A stretch of 64,000 nt of DNA from Lachnospiraceae bacterium (GTDB lineage: Bacteria > Bacillota_A > Clostridia > Lachnospirales > Lachnospiraceae), in assembly GCA_028694115.1 (NCBI GenBank), contig JAQUUB010000001.1:139814-203813 (forward strand), read 5' to 3'. Below, one piece after another: positions 15,615 through 23,458 of the stretch. A model generated the notes under the pieces. That model was not told where the DNA came from. It saw only the letters and a program-made list of their open reading frames with translations, and ran no database searches. Position numbers and translations under genes: made by a program. How positions within the stretch are numbered: position 1 is the first letter of the stretch; every line of letters starts with the position of its first letter.

Positions 15615-15827
15615 GCATATCTAGACCACGTTATTATATAACGGAGGTATCACGGGAAGAAGACGATCGTCTTGATCTAGACTCGCAATGGGTCAGACGC
15701 TCCTGGATAAGTCTGTAAACATCTGGGGAGATTGCTCAATGCCGGAGAGATACTCTAAAAGTGTCCGGTTTTCCTCTCTATTCTTAAAACAAAAATCAAT
15801 GTGTCCGTAATAGCCTGAATAAGTAAT
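15615..15827 (+). other. Intergenic region with hairpins
   Basis: No ORF of note lies here. It holds AAGACGATCGTCTT (a 14-base perfect palindrome at 15658-15671), CAGAC...GTCTG (15694-15715) and CCGGA...TCCGG followed by TTTT (about 15742-15772), which could be a weak terminator. TCTAGA occurs twice. It is probably a structured leader or the start of the RNA-rich stretch continuing to 16148. Confidence 0.4.
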
Positions 15828-15897
15828 AGAGCTTTAGCTCAGCTGGTAGAGCACCGAGAGTTGTCTCGGGGTCGCTGGTTCGATTCCAGTAAGCTCA
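15828..15897 (+). tRNA. tRNA-like gene with shortened anticodon arm
   Basis: Six of seven acceptor pairs form (GAGCTT with AAGCTC), the D arm is GCTC-AGCTGGTA-GAGC and the T arm GCTGG-TTCGATT-CCAGT. The anticodon arm is CCGAG-AGTTGT-CTCGG, a perfect 5-bp stem with only six loop bases and no usable U33, and the variable loop is 4 nt. CCA is not encoded. It may be a decayed tRNA or a tRNA-like RNA without a decoding role. Confidence 0.5.
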
Positions 15898-16010
15898 CAA
15901 ATATGAAAGTTCATTAAGGTTCCCTTCGGAAGGCGAGCATGGGCCTCTCGTCTTAATAAATAAAAGGTCCATCTTTAATTATCTAATAACAAATTTCTGT
16001 ATATCTCAAC

Positions 16011-16084
16011 AAATGAGTAGCTCAGTTGGTAGAGCGCCATGCCTAAACAGCGAGGAGGTCGTAGGTTCGAATCCTACCTCGAAA
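16011..16084 (+). tRNA. tRNA-like gene with weak acceptor and anticodon stems
   Basis: The D arm GCTC-AGTTGGTA-GAGC and T arm GTAGG-TTCGAAT-CCTAC are canonical and the AGGTC variable loop is present. The acceptor has only about four pairs (TGAG with CTCG), and the anticodon region CCATG-CCTAAACAG-CGAGG has a mismatched stem and a 9-nt loop. CCA is not encoded. The anticodon is not assigned; a terminator follows 30 bases later. Confidence 0.4.
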
Positions 16085-16115
16085 ATAGTTGATTAAAGAT
16101 CAATTCAGACGGCTT

Positions 16116-16148
16116 TGGGACAGGTCGAAATAACAGTCCCACTTTTTT
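16116..16148 (+). terminator. Rho-independent terminator
   Basis: TGGGAC (16116-16121) pairs with GTCCCA (16136-16141), and six T follow. It closes the RNA-rich stretch before the next protein gene. Confidence 0.75.
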
Positions 16149-16175
16149 AAAATAAAATCTTTTAGGAGAATACAT

Positions 16176-16481
16176 ATGACTAATAAAACACGTCAAATCG
16201 AGAAAACATTTGTAGTTATTGATGGAAAGAAAATTCCATATTATAGAGTTCCGCCAGGAGTAAGTGGGCTTACAGCTGAAGTTAAGGCTGATCTTGAAAT
16301 CAAAGATGCGTCTGCATTTGATGCCGATGATTTTGAAACTCTAGAAAGAGACCCTCAATTAGAAGAAGAAATTGAAGGATATCTTTCTGCGGGAAACATG
16401 GATGACTATTATGCTGAAAATTATTTCGTACCTGATAGTTCTAAAGAATTTGAAAATCTCTTTGATAAGATTGAAGAGTAA
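16176..16481 (+). CDS. Acidic hypothetical protein
   Basis: The 101-residue product starts after TAGGAGAAT. It has a short basic N-terminal part (IEKTFVVIDGKKIPYYRVPPG) and then a strongly acidic stretch (DADDFETLERDPQLEEEIEG). No domain is recognised. It is first in the run leading to the ubiquitin-like gene and could be an adaptor or substrate; this is only inferred from position. Confidence 0.55.
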   Translation: MTNKTRQIEKTFVVIDGKKIPYYRVPPGVSGLTAEVKADLEIKDASAFDADDFETLERDPQLEEEIEGYLSAGNMDDYYAENYFVPDSSKEFENLFDKIEE

Positions 16482-16515
16482 AATATTAACTAACTGACTA
16501 AAAAGAGGAGTCTTT

Positions 16516-16869
16516 ATGTCAACAATCAAAACAGGTCTTGTTTATCAACGTACAGTAAAAGGTCCAAACTATATTTGTCTTGGAAAAGCAAATATCGGTG
16601 GTAGAACTATGGTTATTTCTGTAAAAAACGGAAATATTCGTCAAGATGGTAAATGTAAACTTCGCGGAAATGCTGAAGGTGCAGTCCTTCTTCATGCTCA
16701 TGAGCCAACTAAAATTGCTCGTATTCATCAAGTTCGTGACATTGACGTTAAGTCCGTGTTTACTAATGGTGAAGCTCTTGCTGAGCTTGCAGCAGCAACT
16801 AAGAAAATGGTTGCTAAAGGTATTGAAACAAGTGCAGAACTTCCTGTTCCTGCTCGTCTTCGTGTATAA
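16516..16869 (+). CDS. Hypothetical basic protein, likely abundant
   Basis: The 117-residue product has AGAGGAG upstream. Codons are biased to GGT, CGT, GTT and AAC, unlike most neighbours, suggesting strong expression. The sequence is beta-rich in the first two thirds (TGLVYQRTVKGPNYICLGKA, MVISVKNGNIRQDG), with a helical segment near residues 82-100 (ALAELAAATKKMVAKGIE). No family is recognised. It sits just before the ubiquitin-like gene. Confidence 0.55.
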   Translation: MSTIKTGLVYQRTVKGPNYICLGKANIGGRTMVISVKNGNIRQDGKCKLRGNAEGAVLLHAHEPTKIARIHQVRDIDVKSVFTNGEALAELAAATKKMVAKGIETSAELPVPARLRV

Positions 16870-16964
16870 TTAAGTTTCATTTTTGAAGTTTTCGTATTAT
16901 TCTATTTAATTAATTTTCAATTAACCTGTCCCAGAGAGGACAAAAATTCGTAAGGAGAAATTCT

Positions 16965-17144
16965 ATGCAACGTTACATTATTTATGGTGATTCTCGTATT
17001 CCAGCTCCGGCTTCTGTTACTTCAATCGAAGGCGCTAAAGCAGTAGCAGGCTCAATGATTCCAGGTCTTTCAGACGCTTCTGGTCACATTGATGCTTCAG
17101 GTAACTTCGTGTTCGAGAAACGCGCTGGTACTAAAGGTCTTTAA
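16965..17144 (+). CDS. Prokaryotic ubiquitin-like protein (PRTRC protein C-like)
   Basis: The 59-residue ORF has a strong AAGGAG site. Its pattern, an early Y-x-x-YG, then IPAPASVTSIEGAKAVAG, IPGLSDA, and a C-terminal FEKRAGTKGL, fits the Prok_Ub/PRTRC_C family, small beta-grasp proteins that end in GTKG. Here one Leu follows the last Gly, so trimming by a peptidase would expose a C-terminal glycine. E2-like, JAB and E1-like genes lie 1.5-5 kb downstream. The codons are of the highly expressed type. The call rests on recalled family pattern, not on an alignment. Confidence 0.65.
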   Translation: MQRYIIYGDSRIPAPASVTSIEGAKAVAGSMIPGLSDASGHIDASGNFVFEKRAGTKGL

Positions 17145-17224
17145 TTAATCTAAGGTGCTATCAACAGGGTAGGTAAATGATTAACCATCACATTAATCAG
17201 CCTTATATTATTAAACAAATTCAA

Positions 17225-17249
17225 GGGAGCTACGGCTCCCTTTTTTTTT
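17225..17249 (+). terminator. Rho-independent terminator
   Basis: GGGAGC-TACG-GCTCCC forms a six-pair stem followed by nine T. It separates the ubiquitin-like gene from the following run, so the two parts of the cassette are probably made in different amounts. Confidence 0.9.
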
Positions 17250-17265
17250 GCTCAGAGGTAATAAA

Positions 17266-17541
17266 ATGAAACCAGTATCAGAAATTGTAAGCTTAGAAGC
17301 TATAGCTGGATTACCTAGCTCCGATGGTCTTCGAGCAACAGTGGATCGTGTAAATCAGATCCAAAGCATTAAAGATATGCGTGAATTTCACGCTACAAAT
17401 ATTTCATATAACGAATTAGATGGTTTGTTATGTAGTCTTGGAGCTCTACATTTCGAAGGGTCTCAAAAAGGAAATATTGCAAATAAGCTTAAAAGATTAA
17501 AACCCTCCAAGAATGTCATAGCAATGATTGACTTCATCTAA
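17266..17541 (+). CDS. Hypothetical protein
   Basis: The ATG at 17266 with AGAGGT upstream is used in place of a TTG at 17248 inside the terminator. The 91-residue product looks helical at the start (VSEIVSLEAIAGLPSSDGLRATVDRVNQI). No family is recognised. It opens the operon that includes the E2-like, JAB and E1 genes. Confidence 0.5.
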   Translation: MKPVSEIVSLEAIAGLPSSDGLRATVDRVNQIQSIKDMREFHATNISYNELDGLLCSLGALHFEGSQKGNIANKLKRLKPSKNVIAMIDFI

Positions 17542-17549
17542 GGATTTAT

Positions 17550-18410
17550 ATGCTTAAATTAGATAAAAACGAGATTCGTTTAAAAACAATCTTTCTCCAT
17601 TTCTTATATCTCTGCAAGACTAATAAGGAAAGGAAATATATTAATCGAAATGGTGTTATGCCTGAGATTGAAAATGCAAACGACAACAAGAAAGGCTACA
17701 AAACTTATTGCTTAATCACATTAAGAAAGTTTTTAGAGGGAATTTTTAGCTCAAAGACTTACAGTATTGTTAAAGCTAAATATAATGATTCTTATACTAT
17801 TCAATTAAAGAACAGATTTCAAGAATATGGAACATCAAATATTTTTGACTATATGCTTTACCTCCTTCTTCTACGAGAATGGAATCCGAGCATTATTAAC
17901 TATCGGAATATTAGACGTATAGAAAATCATGGATTCTCTTTTATTGCTGCAACCTCTCAACGCTTCTTGAGACAACCTGCAACACTAACCTATAATATTG
18001 ATTTTGATTTAAAGAATCAGATCTTTACGCCAGTAGCGTTTGAACGATTAGAGGAAGAGCTGCTGGAGCAAACAGATTTAATCACGCCGATACAGGAAAA
18101 AACAGCAATAGCTACTCTAATAACAAGATCGCTAATAAAGATGAGAGAGAATAATTTCATGAAAAATAGTGCCCTTGAGGCCGAGCAAGCAGTTCAACAA
18201 AATCTCGATAGAATGACAGAAATGGCAGTTAGATATCGAATACCTAAAGCTATACTTGAAGAGTTTACCGCAAGCTATACTAACACTATGCGAGGATCTA
18301 GAGGATTGTCATCAGGGCAAATATTCGAATTCGTGAAGAGAACTAGCCAGCATCTTCATGAAAGAATTGAGGTTCTTGAATTTAGAGATTTCGAGAACAT
18401 TGCAGCATGA
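17550..18410 (+). CDS. Hypothetical protein in the ubiquitin-like operon
   Basis: The 286-residue product is basic in the first half and helical, with a run of hydrophobics (NIFDYMLYLLLLREW) that is probably buried rather than membrane. The C-terminal part (EQAVQQNLDRMTEMAVRYRIPKAILEEF) looks coiled. In PRTRC loci extra proteins E and F of unknown role are present, and this could be their counterpart, but I see no diagnostic match. Confidence 0.5.
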   Translation: MLKLDKNEIRLKTIFLHFLYLCKTNKERKYINRNGVMPEIENANDNKKGYKTYCLITLRKFLEGIFSSKTYSIVKAKYNDSYTIQLKNRFQEYGTSNIFDYMLYLLLLREWNPSIINYRNIRRIENHGFSFIAATSQRFLRQPATLTYNIDFDLKNQIFTPVAFERLEEELLEQTDLITPIQEKTAIATLITRSLIKMRENNFMKNSALEAEQAVQQNLDRMTEMAVRYRIPKAILEEFTASYTNTMRGSRGLSSGQIFEFVKRTSQHLHERIEVLEFRDFENIAA

Positions 18411-18598
18411 AAAGTTTAGTTCCTGGGGAAAAAGTAAGAGTAATCATTATTGAGTCAGAAAGAGGATGGGGTCAAAAAGTTGATGAAGTTAAATATTTCA
18501 AAAACTACAGTGACGCTGAAGCCTTTTGTATTGATTATAATAAAGATAATAATAAAAATTCTGTACCTGATTGGTATATGTATGCAGAGATAGGATAA
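18407..18598 (+). CDS. Small hypothetical protein
   Basis: The 63-residue product overlaps the previous stop by four bases. KVRVIIIESERGWGQKVDEVKYFKNYSDAEAFCIDYN followed by PDWYMYAEIG suggests a compact alpha/beta domain. It was considered as an alternative ubiquitin-like protein because of its size and place, but it does not end in glycine-glycine or GTKG. Confidence 0.5.
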   Translation: MKSLVPGEKVRVIIIESERGWGQKVDEVKYFKNYSDAEAFCIDYNKDNNKNSVPDWYMYAEIG

Positions 18599-18601
18599 AA
18601 C

Positions 18602-19342
18602 ATGAGTGAAGCAATTCAAATTAATCTAAATGACGGTTATGCCGAGATTTCGTATAAGGAATCAAACGGAATTAAGCAAAATAAAATTGTAGATATTGAT
18701 GATATTCATAGTCTTTTTAAAGAAAATATTGACTATGATTCTGGAGACTTAGGAATCTGGGGATCAAATTGTATTGGAATTAAACGCTTAATTTCTCGTG
18801 GAGATAAGCATTGGGTTCTAGTTGAAGCCGTAAGCCCAATTGTTACTGTAAGCTTTGATGGGAAAGAGTATAAAAACGTTCCATTTCCGAGTGTTCTAAT
18901 GGGCGTAAAACTAGTTAAGGACGGTATTCGTTATCGTGTAGACAAGGATCGAACATTTGCCTTATGTCACGAGAACAACTTAGTTTTAAGTAGTGCTCAG
19001 CTTTATAAATTTCCATTTTCAAACGTTTTTAATGAAGCAATGGGAAAGGTATGCTGGGGAAGAATTGATCTCCCTAAGCTTGATAGCTTTGCACAAGCTA
19101 TTGGTGTAATGCAAATGTTTCTTCAAGGTGACATGAATACAGACCTTCTTGCTTTAAGTGAACTTGAAGCTACTGGTGAGTATTCAAAAGTTGTGTATGA
19201 TATTAAACTCGATACTAGACAGAAGCTTGGAAAAACATTCAACCTCTTAATTAAAGCAGGGAACTACCCTTACACCGACCTAAAAATGAGAGAAAAAACA
19301 AGATACAATGATCTAATTGCTTATTGCAAGCAGAACATTTAA
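18602..19342 (+). CDS. E2-like protein (Prok-E2_D / PRTRC protein B-like)
   Basis: The core motif pattern YKNVPFPSVLMGVKL, then a beta stretch with FALCHENN, LYKFPFSNVF and GKVCWGRIDLP matches what is known of PRTRC protein B (Prok-E2_D), a divergent ubiquitin-conjugating-enzyme-like fold. A cysteine in VCWG (about residue 150) is a candidate for a conjugation role. It lies directly ahead of the JAB and E1 genes. The biochemical role of this family is not settled. Confidence 0.6.
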   Translation: MSEAIQINLNDGYAEISYKESNGIKQNKIVDIDDIHSLFKENIDYDSGDLGIWGSNCIGIKRLISRGDKHWVLVEAVSPIVTVSFDGKEYKNVPFPSVLMGVKLVKDGIRYRVDKDRTFALCHENNLVLSSAQLYKFPFSNVFNEAMGKVCWGRIDLPKLDSFAQAIGVMQMFLQGDMNTDLLALSELEATGEYSKVVYDIKLDTRQKLGKTFNLLIKAGNYPYTDLKMREKTRYNDLIAYCKQNI

Positions 19343-19352
19343 GGAAGGAGAA

Positions 19353-20852
19353 ATGATTTTGGGTAAGCACAAGCGAAATAAGAATAAACATAAAAATTGG
19401 AAAAACAAGAATAAGGACTTTCAGCATAGTCATTATGATGATAAGAAAGGTAACTCTATGGCATATAATCCATCACACTTACGGAACTCATCTGGAAAAA
19501 ATTGGGACGGTGGCTCTAGTCAAAGTTTTCAAGAAAGAAAAGCTCCGACTCCAGAACCTAAAGAAGAAATCGCAATTCCTATTGCAGACCAAATGTTTGT
19601 TTGGAATTTCTGCAATGATGTACAAGTTGGAACATTAGATCTTAGTGCTCTCACAAAAGTTAATACTTGGTATATTGCAGGGAATGGTAAATGGCTTATT
19701 CAAAAGAACAAAGCACTCTTTGCAGGCTTGAAGAAAAGCGATGTGGGCCTAGATACACTTCCTAAGGTTAACTTATCCGAAGCATTTATTAAGTTAGCAT
19801 ATGGTAAAATCCCAGAATCTATTCTTAATCAAATTATTGCTTTCTTTAAAGCAGTAATGGCAAAGCATTCAGGTTCTGAAGCTTTCTGTCAGGTTTATTG
19901 GGATATTCAAGAATCAAAATACATGATTCATGTTCCCAAACAACAAGTGTCAGGTGCAGCAGTTCGTTATGATGCTACTTTGAATCTTGATAAAATAGAA
20001 CCAGAAAGATATGTATTTGTATACGAATGTCATAGTCATAACTCGATGGGTGCATTTTGGAGTGGAACTGATAATGCTGATGAAAATGATCTCAGAGTAT
20101 ATGGTGTATTCGGAAGACTGAATACCGATAAATGGGAACATAAGCATCGCACAATTGTTGGAAAAGAAGAAATTGATTGCGGTCTTGATCTTGTTTTTGA
20201 TGTAAAGCCTGAACCTACATATAAAGTAACAACCGTAGATCGTACAGTTATTGTTCCTCAATCAGCTATTACATTAGCTGAGACATATAAGGTACGAATT
20301 GGAGAAGAAGTTATTTCAGTAGAGGCTAGCGATATTCAAAAGATTGAACCAAGCAAAGATTTTCCAACTGAATGGATGAATGAGGTTAGTGGGTATAGAT
20401 CAAACTATCAAGGAACTGGCTCTTATGCTGGATCACCCTACCTTCCTCGCAACTATAAGAATGAATCTACAGAAGAAGTTACTGAAACAGGTTCAGACGA
20501 TCCTGCAGGTTTCTTCTTAATGGCTGAAGAGCTTGCAGAAAAAATCGATGATCTTACTAATGGTTTTGAAGATATGGGAACATGTGCAGAGTTCTTTGAT
20601 GCACTTGATTCTAGAAGACTTCTCTACCCTCTAAAGACTCAGCTTCAAGCTTATCTTGGTGACTTTCCAATTGAAGATGAAAATGAAGAAGGAACTGACA
20701 GGGATCAGATTGAAGCTCTACGTCAAATGGCTCAAGAGGATAATGAATCTGGAAAAACCGATCATTTGAATTATAACGATTTCCCATCATGGGCAATGCC
20801 TGGATATGGAGACGAAACTTATGGATCAAGAACATCTGGAAATTTCATTTAA
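19353..20852 (+). CDS. JAB/MPN metallo-isopeptidase-like protein
   Basis: A full JAMM zinc motif is visible: H227-S-H229, seven residues, S237, two residues, D240 (CHSHNSMGAFWSGTD). JAB peptidases remove or process ubiquitin-like proteins. The domain lies in the middle of a 499-residue protein, with a lysine/asparagine-rich low-complexity N terminus (residues 1-30) and an acidic C-terminal third. AAGGAGAA precedes ATG 19353. A JAB protein is the A component of PRTRC loci. Its likely jobs are trimming the terminal Leu of the ubiquitin-like protein or deconjugation. Confidence 0.75.
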   Translation: MILGKHKRNKNKHKNWKNKNKDFQHSHYDDKKGNSMAYNPSHLRNSSGKNWDGGSSQSFQERKAPTPEPKEEIAIPIADQMFVWNFCNDVQVGTLDLSALTKVNTWYIAGNGKWLIQKNKALFAGLKKSDVGLDTLPKVNLSEAFIKLAYGKIPESILNQIIAFFKAVMAKHSGSEAFCQVYWDIQESKYMIHVPKQQVSGAAVRYDATLNLDKIEPERYVFVYECHSHNSMGAFWSGTDNADENDLRVYGVFGRLNTDKWEHKHRTIVGKEEIDCGLDLVFDVKPEPTYKVTTVDRTVIVPQSAITLAETYKVRIGEEVISVEASDIQKIEPSKDFPTEWMNEVSGYRSNYQGTGSYAGSPYLPRNYKNESTEEVTETGSDDPAGFFLMAEELAEKIDDLTNGFEDMGTCAEFFDALDSRRLLYPLKTQLQAYLGDFPIEDENEEGTDRDQIEALRQMAQEDNESGKTDHLNYNDFPSWAMPGYGDETYGSRTSGNFI

Positions 20853-21957
20853 TGATACATGGGAGGCATCTAATGTCTCCCGTACTATAGAACCAATAAT
20901 TCAGAGCCACTATAGAAGAAGAGATAATAATGTTGATTATTATTCTCGATTTAATCACATTGTGAGTAGTTTCACTACTCCTGAACTAGTAGATTCAATC
21001 TTAGATCCAATTAGTAACAATGAATTAATGTTGGACCTCTATAATTTAGTGAAAAAAAATAATATAAAATATGAAAAGGAGAAGTTTTCTATGTTTGAAA
21101 CATTAGAAAATCCAGACATGACATCTCTTGATGTTGTGTCAAAGCTTGCCTTTGTCTCTCCTGTCAAGACACAAGTATATAATAAGCGTTTTCTTATTAT
21201 TGTTGTCGGAGTAGGTGGAACTGGAGGATATGTAGTAAGAGATCTCTCTAGATATCTTTACTCAATCCATAAGCGTGTGCCTGGAGAATATGATTTTAAA
21301 TTTGTAGTAGTAGATCCAGACAATGTAGAAGAAAAGAATTTGCTTCGTCAAAACTTTCTTCCACAAGACTTGGGTCAAAATAAAGCAGATACTATTGCGG
21401 CAAGACATGCAAAAGCATTTCAATTAGAAATAGCCAGTATTGATAAGAAGCTTACAGAAAATGAATTGAGTAATATTACTTCAAATTACCCTAATCATGT
21501 TCCTGTTATTATTGGTTGTGTAGATAACAATGAGGCTAGACGTCAAATACATCAGTACATTTCTAATACTAGAAAGACAGTAATATGGATTGATTCAGGA
21601 AATGAGAAGACAACTGGACAGGTTGTTATGGGATCCAGTAAAGGATTCCCTACTGTAGTAGATCTTAATCCTGAAATTCTCGAAGCGACAAGAGATACAG
21701 TCGCAGAGGTGAGCTGCGCAGAAAGACTAATGCAAGGAGAACAAAATATCTTTGTTAATCTTACTGCAGCAAATCATATTCTAAACTTTTTCAGAATGGT
21801 AGTACAAAATGAAGCAACATGTATTCATGGAGTTCGTTTTAATATTAGTGGAAAAGTGGATACTCTTTGTCTTACTACTCCAGCAGAGAAGGAGACCGAG
21901 ACTGTTGGCACAGGCAAAATAGTATTAACACCAAATGGATTTCAAAAAGTAGGATAG
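20821..21957 (+). CDS. ThiF/E1-like activating enzyme
   Basis: A Rossmann nucleotide site VVGVGGTGGYVVRDLSRYL (from about residue 127) and VVVDPDNVEEKNLLRQNFLPQDLGQNKAD are the E1/ThiF adenylation core, with the R-Q and D residues that contact ATP. EVSCAERL places a candidate catalytic Cys at about residue 299. The length of 378 includes an N-terminal helical extension. ATG 20821 is chosen for GGAG spacing within the JAB gene's 3' end. It would adenylate the C terminus of the ubiquitin-like protein. It most resembles PRTRC-type ThiF proteins. Confidence 0.85.
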   Translation: MDQEHLEISFNDTWEASNVSRTIEPIIQSHYRRRDNNVDYYSRFNHIVSSFTTPELVDSILDPISNNELMLDLYNLVKKNNIKYEKEKFSMFETLENPDMTSLDVVSKLAFVSPVKTQVYNKRFLIIVVGVGGTGGYVVRDLSRYLYSIHKRVPGEYDFKFVVVDPDNVEEKNLLRQNFLPQDLGQNKADTIAARHAKAFQLEIASIDKKLTENELSNITSNYPNHVPVIIGCVDNNEARRQIHQYISNTRKTVIWIDSGNEKTTGQVVMGSSKGFPTVVDLNPEILEATRDTVAEVSCAERLMQGEQNIFVNLTAANHILNFFRMVVQNEATCIHGVRFNISGKVDTLCLTTPAEKETETVGTGKIVLTPNGFQKVG

Positions 21958-21960
21958 ATT

Positions 21961-22281
21961 ATGGAAATTTTAAGTCAGGAGACTATTAGATTAGCTAATA
22001 CTCCTAAGATCAAGTTCCCAGAACCTTATTCACTTCAATTGTTCTTTAAAGAAAATAAAACTTTTTTCATTCATCAAACTAATGGAGAAGATGGCAATCC
22101 TGTTATTGATTTATCTGAAAGTCCAATGGATGGTATAGAGCCCGAAGTTAAAGTAATGATTAACGCTTCAATTGCTGAGGGAGTTCGTTTTATTGATTCT
22201 TCAAACATACAATTGCGCTGCATTCCTCATGCTGACAAGAAGAAAGCAATCTTATTATTGGATGCATTTTTAGGGTGTTAA
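21961..22281 (+). CDS. Hypothetical protein after E1
   Basis: The 106-residue product starts three bases after the E1 stop, so it is surely co-translated. It has beta-like segments (YSLQLFFKENKTFFIHQT, IQLRCIPHADKKKAILLLDAF) and ends in a cysteine (FLGC). No family is recognised. It could be an accessory subunit of the conjugation cassette. Confidence 0.55.
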   Translation: MEILSQETIRLANTPKIKFPEPYSLQLFFKENKTFFIHQTNGEDGNPVIDLSESPMDGIEPEVKVMINASIAEGVRFIDSSNIQLRCIPHADKKKAILLLDAFLGC

Positions 22282-22283
22282 AC

Positions 22284-23120
22284 ATGAAAATAATTAGCAA
22301 GATAATTGGTAATAAAGAATACCAATATAGTGTTTATAAACGTAAAAAAGCGAATGGAAAATTCAGGATCATAACTGCTCCTGACCAAGAGCTTAAGAGT
22401 CTGCAACGAGAATATGCCTTAGCTTTCTATGAGAAAGTGAAAGATGAAATGAATAGCGCAGAAGTTACAGGTTTCATGCCAGGTGTATCCATAATGGATA
22501 ATGCACGAGTACATGTAGGCAAAAGATGGGTTGTGAACCTTGATATCCAATCCTTCTTTCCATCAACTAATCGAGACTTAGTTCAGATGGCTCTAGATGA
22601 AAGCAAACTCGAATGTGATAGAGATATGGTTCTCGAAATTCTAACTCTAAACAATGCATTACCACAAGGATCACCTGCTAGTCCTGTAATATCAAATTAC
22701 GTTGCTACTAAGCTTGTTGACCCACTAGTCAAACAAGTAATGGATAAACACGGTCTGCAATATAAGTTTACAAGATATGCTGATGATTTGACTCTTTCTT
22801 TTGATGAAGATCTTAAGAGAGAACAGATCATTAGCATTGTAAACGAAATCATTGAATATATTGAGTTAAAAACTCCATATATAATTGCTAAGAATAAGGT
22901 TAAGATAAGAAGTTCCTCGTATAGACAAGAGGTTACTGGAATTGTTGTAAATTCTGGTTCCTCTATGAAACGAGAAGATTATAAGAGACTAAGAGCAGAG
23001 CTTCATGCTATCTCTCTTGGTCGCAAAGAAATGACAAGTGTATTAAAGGGTAAATTAAACTTTTTGAGAGACATCAGTCCTCAAAAGTTTGAAAAATTAA
23101 CAAAAGGATTTTTATGCTAA
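22284..23120 (+). CDS. Retron-like reverse transcriptase
   Basis: The RT core is complete: NLDIQSFFPS (first catalytic Asp), LPQGSPASP around residue 128, and FTRYADDLTLSF with YADD at 165-168. Retron-type marks are present: NARVH (73-77), matching NAxxH of region X, and VTG (217-219), matching region Y. The length of 278 residues is close to retron RTs. ATG 22284 is used in place of a GTG at 22275. No msr-msd RNA can sit directly upstream because the previous gene ends 2 bases before; the nearest non-coding DNA is at 23459. It may be a retron RT or another phage RT group. Confidence 0.85.
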   Translation: MKIISKIIGNKEYQYSVYKRKKANGKFRIITAPDQELKSLQREYALAFYEKVKDEMNSAEVTGFMPGVSIMDNARVHVGKRWVVNLDIQSFFPSTNRDLVQMALDESKLECDRDMVLEILTLNNALPQGSPASPVISNYVATKLVDPLVKQVMDKHGLQYKFTRYADDLTLSFDEDLKREQIISIVNEIIEYIELKTPYIIAKNKVKIRSSSYRQEVTGIVVNSGSSMKREDYKRLRAELHAISLGRKEMTSVLKGKLNFLRDISPQKFEKLTKGFLC

Positions 23121-23458
23121 CAGTAACAAACGTAACATCGTTTCCAGTTACAAATGCCAAGTCTCTCAAGGCTAAAGGTGTTGTAACTCTTAATAACGTA
23201 CTAGAACTAAAGTATTTAGTAATGGAAGGATCTAAAGGACCATTCGTAACTTGGGAAGGAACATCTACTTATGATAAGAAAGATGGCTCCGGTAAAGGAT
23301 ACAATAGCCCTATTTTCTTCACAGATAAAGCAATGAATCAAGAAGTACAGAAGCAAGTTCTTGCAAAGTATAAAGGCGGCAATGCTCGTCCAGCTACAGA
23401 GCAAACTTCGTCTTACACAAATGATTCTAGCTTCGCAGCAGATGATATACCTTTCTAA
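23114..23458 (+). CDS. SpoVG-like DNA-binding protein with SSB-type tail
   Basis: Residues 1-80 resemble the SpoVG fold (VTNVTSFPV...KAKGVVTLNNVLELKYLVMEG...GPFVTWEGTSTYDKKDG...SPIFF...KQVLAKY), known to bind DNA or RNA. The C terminus is low-complexity and ends FAADDIPF, the acidic tip that SSB proteins use to recruit partners. It may be the phage's single-stranded DN­A-binding protein. It overlaps the RT stop, so the two are coupled. Confidence 0.55.
   Translation: MLTVTNVTSFPVTNAKSLKAKGVVTLNNVLELKYLVMEGSKGPFVTWEGTSTYDKKDGSGKGYNSPIFFTDKAMNQEVQKQVLAKYKGGNARPATEQTSSYTNDSSFAADDIPF

Noticed and set aside
22284..23120. Diversity-generating retroelement
   Set aside because: The RT has QGSPASP as in retron and group II enzymes, and no template/variable repeat pair was noticed nearby.
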